From: Opitutia bacterium | GTDB taxonomy: Bacteria; Verrucomicrobiota; Verrucomicrobiia; Opitutales; Seribacteraceae | Reading direction: 5' to 3' | NCBI GenBank assembly: GCA_002730975.1 | Contig: PCBO01000025.1 | Location: 7,980-45,461 of the forward strand | DNA: 37,482 nucleotides | Shown here: in pieces, positions 33,600-37,482 of the stretch | Layout of the letters: the number at the start of each line of letters is the position of its first letter | How positions within the stretch are numbered: position 1 is the stretch's first letter | Translations under genes and position numbers: made by a program | The notes under the pieces: generated by a model | Databases searched by the model: none | What the model saw: the letters and a program-made list of their open reading frames with translations, nothing else | What the model was told of the DNA's origin: nothing

Positions 33600-34934
33600 T
33601 TAAGTATTGGTCTCGAAACCCTTCCGTTGCTCGCGGGACTGCCAAGCGTTGGCTTTTTCGTCTCCAACTATCTGTTCGGTTTTGGGATCCCAAGTAAGCT
33701 TTCGGCCTAAACGAATCGATATATTTGCAAGGTGACACGTCGTCATGGCTCTGTGATGCGTGAAGACATCCGAAATAGGATGCTTGCGATCCTTCATGCA
33801 TTGAAAAAAGTTCTCCATATGATTTGTCGGCGTCTTTCCTTTGTAAATTTCCCTAATGGTATCGGAGTCGAGTGGTTTTTCCTTTAGTGCATTTACTGCT
33901 TCCCCCTTTAGCTTTCCGCGGCTAACTAAAAGTTTTCCCTTAGATCCTTCAAAAAGTATACCGTTCCCTTCGGGCGATCGGCTCACGATGTTCATTTCTA
34001 CATCATTTGGAAAACCGCAACGAATATGAAAATTGTGCGAAGTATTGTAATGGTTGTCCTTTGTAGGCATGCCGTTCTTGAGAGGTATGGGGTGTTCGCC
34101 TATGATAGGGTCTATAGAAAGAGGACCCTGACCTTCGCCGCTTTGATCCAAAGCCCATTGAGCAATGTCTACGTGATGGGCTCCCCAGTCAGTCATCTTT
34201 CCACCCGAGTACTCGTACCACCAGCGAAACTGGTAATGGCAGCGTTCCTTGATGTAGTCGACGAGAGGAGCTTGCCCCAGCCAAGTGTTCCAGTCGATGT
34301 TGGCGGGCGGGGCTGATGTTTTGAAAGGTCCACCTTTAGGGCCTCCGCCAATATTGCAGGTTACCTTCTGTACCTTACCGATTCGACCTTCGCGAATAAT
34401 TCCGATGGCTTGCAAAAACTTTTGACCCATTTCGGAACGTTGCTGAGTACCAACTTGAAAGACCCTTCCGGTTTCCTTGACGACCTTGCAAATTTGCTTT
34501 CCCTCGTCGATGGTGAGGGTCAGTGGCTTTTCGCAGTAAACGTCCTTGCCGGCCTGCATAGCATGTATGGCCACTCTGGTATGCCAATGATCGGTGGTAC
34601 CAATCGTCACAAAGTCTATATCCTTACGATCCAGCAATTTTCGATAATCTTGATATCCCTTGGCCGTGTCTTGGGCTCGAAAACTTTTGATCACTCGTTC
34701 AATTCGTTGGGTATCCAGATCACAAACCCCCGCGACATCCGCAAAACGACGAGCGGCATTCGCAATACTAGTTCCTCGACCGCCAACTCCGATTGCTCCA
34801 AAGCGAACCCGTTCGTTGGGTGAACCCTTTTCTGCAGAGAGTAAAAACGGTCCCGTAACTGTTGCGGCGGCACTCGCAGCGACGAGTTTGCCGGATTGTA
34901 AAATAAAACGACGTCTGGATTGGTAGGATTTCAT
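33600..34934 (-). CDS. Tat-exported Gfo/Idh/MocA family oxidoreductase
   Basis: The ATG at 34934 gives 444 residues beginning MKSYQSRRRFILQSGK, a twin-arginine signal (Arg7-Arg8) followed by a hydrophobic stretch to about residue 34. The longer frame to 34973 begins with TTG and only adds residues before the signal. The Rossmann fold has FGAIGVGGRG (45-54), and the substrate domain follows CEKPLTLT with Glu135-Lys136-Pro137. Later motifs are GGKMTDWGAHHVDIAQWAL and the C-terminal TWDPKTEQIVGDEKAN. Such enzymes oxidise or rearrange sugars with tightly bound NAD(P). Tat export implies that it folds with cofactor and works in the periplasm. It could supply 3-keto sugars to DUF1080-type hydrolases, such as the one at 8017-9072, but the two are far apart. 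Confidence 0.92.
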   Translation of the reverse strand: MKSYQSRRRFILQSGKLVAASAAATVTGPFLLSAEKGSPNERVRFGAIGVGGRGTSIANAARRFADVAGVCDLDTQRIERVIKSFRAQDTAKGYQDYRKLLDRKDIDFVTIGTTDHWHTRVAIHAMQAGKDVYCEKPLTLTIDEGKQICKVVKETGRVFQVGTQQRSEMGQKFLQAIGIIREGRIGKVQKVTCNIGGGPKGGPFKTSAPPANIDWNTWLGQAPLVDYIKERCHYQFRWWYEYSGGKMTDWGAHHVDIAQWALDQSGEGQGPLSIDPIIGEHPIPLKNGMPTKDNHYNTSHNFHIRCGFPNDVEMNIVSRSPEGNGILFEGSKGKLLVSRGKLKGEAVNALKEKPLDSDTIREIYKGKTPTNHMENFFQCMKDRKHPISDVFTHHRAMTTCHLANISIRLGRKLTWDPKTEQIVGDEKANAWQSREQRKGFETNT

Positions 34935-35037
34935 AATAGTACTTCGATAGGGGATACGATTAGAAAGAAGCAAACATATTTAGAGATTTTCTATCTCTTT
35001 TACTTGGAAGTCTACGAGCAATAGTTATAAGAGTCCT

Positions 35038-35706
35038 ATGAAACATTTTTTATTTCTTATATGTATTGCCATATTTTCCGGAGGTTGCCTAGGTACGAAA
35101 AAAGACGAAGTTATGAAAACAGAAAATCAGGAGACTGTTCCGATTATAACTGAACAGGAAGCTGTCCCAATCAAGAAAGATAAAACTCAAATCGCTATTC
35201 TCGGTGGAGGCTGCTTTTGGTGTACGGAAGCTGTCTTCGAGCTTATAGAAGGGGTTGAATCCGTTGTTTCAGGATATGCAGGTGGTGCTAATCCAAATCC
35301 GACTTATGAGCAAATATGCACAGGGAATTCAGGCCACGCAGAGGTCATAAAAATCTCATTCAATCCCGCTAAAACCAGTTACGAGCGATTGCTAGCTACG
35401 TTTGGCGAGTGCCATGATCCCACGACACTGAATCGCCAAGGCGCCGATACGGGAACTCAGTATCGTTCCACGATCATGTATCTTAACGAAAAGCAAAAGC
35501 AACTGGCCGAAGCCTGGAAGACGAAACTTGGATCTGAACTAGAGGATCCGGTTGTGACGGAAATTGTGGCATCTCCCGTGTTTTACCCAGCCGAGGATTA
35601 CCATCAAGACTACTTCCGCCGCAATCCCAACCAAGGCTACTGTGCTTTTGTAATCCGCCCCAAGTTGAAAAAACTAAAATTAGGAGATGGTTTAGGAGAA
35701 CAGTAG
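35038..35706 (+). CDS. msrA: Peptide-methionine (S)-S-oxide reductase MsrA, predicted lipoprotein
   Basis: This 222-residue protein reduces methionine-S-sulfoxide in proteins. It starts with a lipoprotein signal: hydrophobic stretch, then SGGC with Cys17 as the likely lipidated residue. A linker of about 35 polar residues follows. The catalytic motif GGGCFWCTEAVFELIEGV holds the nucleophile Cys59, with an extra Cys62 in the CFWC form. Other motifs are SGYAGG, GHAEVIKISFNP, TLNRQGADTGTQYRS and YPAEDYHQDYF. Cys202 in NQGYCAFVIRPK is the likely resolving cysteine. The lipoprotein signal suggests that it repairs oxidised envelope proteins. It is divergent from the oxidoreductase gene and stands alone. 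Confidence 0.95.
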   Translation: MKHFLFLICIAIFSGGCLGTKKDEVMKTENQETVPIITEQEAVPIKKDKTQIAILGGGCFWCTEAVFELIEGVESVVSGYAGGANPNPTYEQICTGNSGHAEVIKISFNPAKTSYERLLATFGECHDPTTLNRQGADTGTQYRSTIMYLNEKQKQLAEAWKTKLGSELEDPVVTEIVASPVFYPAEDYHQDYFRRNPNQGYCAFVIRPKLKKLKLGDGLGEQ

Positions 35707-36285
35707 TCTATTATCTGTACAATCTACGCTTGCTCTAACGACATAAATACCTTGCGAGCCATTTGATACAGACTTTCAACACAGACAAGAAGACTCATCA
35801 ATTTCGAAGGTATTCTTCCCGCTGCGCTTTTGCCTGTGGAACTCACCCCATCCTATGCAAAGAATGTGAGTATCAAGAATGTATACTCACGACATTGAGG
35901 ATATCGATTTAGCTGCCTAGGCGCATGCGTAAATTATATAAATTCAAATATATATATATTTTTTCAAAAAAAGAGTCCTTCATGTATATTTTCAGGTAAC
36001 AATGATACATAGATTGGAAAGTGAATTTTGGACAGTTAGGTAGGCGTTGTGTCGAGTGTTAATAAGGGAGCTAGGTTCGTTGCATGAATTATGGAATAAC
36101 TTTTTTGGGTATTTGTTGGTGAACAATAAAGTTTCCGAGAAGTTATATGAAATTATGGGACTTGGTTGTTAAGTCTACTCTTTTTATCCAATGGAATCAG
36201 ATTATTTAGACGGAACGTATTATACTTGTGGTGATGGAAAATCTTGAAGTAGGTAAGTCGTGCCGAAAATACTCGGACGACAAAC
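35707..36285. other. AT-rich intergenic region without a recognised gene
   Basis: These 579 bases separate msrA from the convergent SDR gene. I found no reading frame worth calling; the longest small ones are under 20 codons. The part around 35935-35980 is very AT-rich, with a run of alternating TA (about 35949-35960) and T and A tracts. One perfect inverted repeat is listed separately. No tRNA-like fold was recognised. Confidence 0.6.
35866..35890. repeat. Perfect 8-bp inverted repeat in the intergenic region after msrA
   Basis: GTGAGTAT (35866-35873) and ATACTCAC (35883-35890) are exact inverted copies with a 9-base spacer. The left arm and the spacer each begin or contain an AGAATG-like word, giving a partial direct repeat. 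No T-tract follows, so a Rho-independent terminator is unlikely. It may be an operator or a small RNA hairpin. Confidence 0.45.
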
Positions 36286-37059
36286 TCATTCTTTTATCGG
36301 GTTCCGTCCGATGACCGGGAACTGCTCAATATCGATAACGGAACCGCTAACGGGTCGGGTTTCTCCGGAAACCCAAGGCAAGGCAATGCGGGCGATTTCT
36401 TCGGGCAGTAATATCCGACCGCAAGGCGCGAGGTTAGGGGGGACTTTTTGAGGCCAATCTTTAGGTAACCCCTCGGCGATCTTTGACTTGATTTCGTTGG
36501 GGCTAAGAACCCAGCCAAGGTTAAATTGGTTTACACACACTCCGTTCTCACGATGAAGGGTGTCGCCAAGATTCCGAGTCATGGTCAGAAGGGCTCCCTT
36601 AGTCATGCTGTATATAAGGAGGTTCCGTTCCCCGCAGTAGGAGTTGATCGATCCTATGTTAAGAATGTTTCCCTCAGCTTTTTCCAAGTGGGGCAGGGCG
36701 CTCTTTATTAAAAAGAGGGGTGCTCGTGTGTTTACACTAAAATCATAGTTGAATATATCGGGAGTCGATGAGTCTAGATCTTTGCGAGTAATCATTGCCG
36801 CGTTATTAACTAAACCATCAAGACCGCCAAAAGCATCTACTGTCGCAGCAATCAGATTCTGGGGACTTTGGGAATCGGAAAGATCATCTGTTCTTTCCAG
36901 TACGCGATCACCAAGATCTTTGGATACTCTACGCACGTCAGAAATTTCCTTTCCATGAATGACGACGTTTGCGCCTTGCGCATGAAAGAGTCGCGCCATT
37001 GCTTCCCCGATCCCCGTCGCGCTCCCTGTAATTAGAATACTTTTATTCTTTAGAATCAT
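36286..37059 (-). CDS. Short-chain dehydrogenase/reductase (SDR)
   Basis: This 257-residue classical SDR has the nucleotide-binding TGSATGIGEA at 11-20, NNAA at 85-88, catalytic Ser137 in NIGSINS, and Tyr150 with Lys154 in YSMTKGALL. The C-terminal part carries the usual substrate loop and GSVIDIEQFP. It is cytoplasmic, with no signal peptide, and oxidises or reduces a sugar or small alcohol; the substrate is unknown. Upstream on the same strand, 284 bases away, is the end of a cyclase-family gene, so the two may belong to one pathway, though the gap does not show cotranscription. Confidence 0.92.
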   Translation of the reverse strand: MILKNKSILITGSATGIGEAMARLFHAQGANVVIHGKEISDVRRVSKDLGDRVLERTDDLSDSQSPQNLIAATVDAFGGLDGLVNNAAMITRKDLDSSTPDIFNYDFSVNTRAPLFLIKSALPHLEKAEGNILNIGSINSYCGERNLLIYSMTKGALLTMTRNLGDTLHRENGVCVNQFNLGWVLSPNEIKSKIAEGLPKDWPQKVPPNLAPCGRILLPEEIARIALPWVSGETRPVSGSVIDIEQFPVIGRNPIKE

Positions 37060-37343
37060 AATACAAATATACTTATATAAATAAAAATTAACCTCCAGCT
37101 ATGCACTGTTTTCTATTCATGCATTTCTTGATTTACACTTTTCTAATTTCCGAAAATCAGCTTTTCTTTCAGTATTTATGGTCAGTCTAGTGCTTTCATT
37201 CATTGACGTATTATTATCCAACATTTAAAGGTTACTGCTGAACCTGTTAGTCAGTGATCTGTTGTTGAGCCAATTGTTCCAGTCCTAGGTTTTAGTTTTG
37301 TTTGATTATAATTAACTATCTTCACGAGTAGTATTTGATAAGT

Positions 37344-37482
37344 TTATTCGGTAATAGCGATCGCTCTTACGGGGGATCCATCAAATCCCTTTAGGTTTAG
37401 CGGAAAGGCAGCAAGCGTAAATTCCTCGGGGAGCCTGTCGAGATTTCGCAGGGACTCGACTATCACGATTTCAACGTCCGGA
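37344..37482 (-). CDS. Cyclase family / kynurenine-formamidase-like protein (partial, N-terminus beyond right edge)
   Basis: Forty-five codons of the C-terminus are present, ending with TAA at 37344-37346. The visible sequence includes DVEIVIVESLRNLDRLPEEF, then FPLNLKGFDGSPVRAIAITE. This matches the C-terminal pattern of the metal-dependent cyclase family (PF04199), in which a 'hydrophobic-P-L-K-x-x-G-x-x-G-S-P-V-R-A' segment closes the protein. The metal-binding HxGTHxD part lies outside the window. Members hydrolyse formylkynurenine or related cyclic or amide bonds. The gap 37060-37343 that follows is AT-rich with no visible gene. Confidence 0.7.
   Translation of the reverse strand, partial: PDVEIVIVESLRNLDRLPEEFTLAAFPLNLKGFDGSPVRAIAITE

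Noticed and set aside
36191-36247. Small plus-strand frame of 18 residues
   Set aside because: It has no ribosome binding site or recognisable features, and such frames occur by chance in AT-rich DNA.
1-37482. CRISPR arrays, tRNA or rRNA genes, transposons or prophage genes
   Set aside because: I looked for regularly spaced repeats, RNA gene patterns, transposases and phage proteins and saw none.

Overview
The window looks like a chromosomal segment of a heterotrophic, probably aquatic member of the Verrucomicrobiota. Pointers are two very long proteins that read as Verru_Chthon cassette protein A, and many families typical of the PVC group: DUF1549/DUF1553, DUF1080, PmoA-like DUF6807, SHD1, planctomycete-type cytochrome c domains, two type I sulfatases, Tat-exported sugar oxidoreductases and a sialate O-acetylesterase. 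Most starts lack a strong Shine-Dalgarno sequence, and several neighbouring genes overlap by 4 bases (ATGA, GTGA), so translational coupling is common. I saw no tRNA, rRNA, CRISPR array, transposase or phage gene.

Left part (1-11000). A minus-strand operon (5506 to beyond base 1) encodes a sulfatase, a Tat-exported TIM-barrel isomerase-like protein, a sialate O-acetylesterase and a DUF1549/DUF1553 protein that leaves the window on the left. It looks like a module for an extracellular, sulfated and acetylated glycan. Next come a plus-strand SHD1 protein with a hairpin between its ribosome binding site and start codon, then minus-strand genes for a PmoA-like protein, a small unknown protein, a DUF1080 protein, and a fusion of two heme-binding domains with a formylglycine-generating-enzyme-like domain that lacks the catalytic cysteines.

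Middle (11000-23200). Plus-strand genes encode ApbE, two small exported or anchored proteins and a second sulfatase. A minus-strand gene of unknown function follows. A compact five-gene minus-strand operon (20577-15222) then encodes an aldo/keto reductase, a small membrane protein, a sodium:solute symporter, a MetE-like zinc methyltransferase and an enolase-superfamily enzyme. I read it as uptake and breakdown of an unidentified, possibly methylated, substrate. Divergent from it are a membrane protein preceded by a possible leader ORF, a purple-acid-phosphatase-like protein, and rpmB.

Right part (23100-37482). A minus-strand cluster has two tandem giant pseudopilin-like Verru_Chthon A paralogues, an exported coiled-coil protein and an exported protein of unknown function. 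The paralogues are alike at both ends but differ in a central segment, and the second appears to start at a CTG codon. The cassette B, C and D proteins are not visible beside them. This is the best candidate for an under-described system. Beyond are a Tat-exported Gfo/Idh/MocA oxidoreductase, a lipoprotein MsrA, a long AT-rich non-coding stretch, an SDR oxidoreductase and the C-terminal end of a cyclase-family protein cut by the right edge.

All family names come from motif recognition by eye; no database search or alignment was run.
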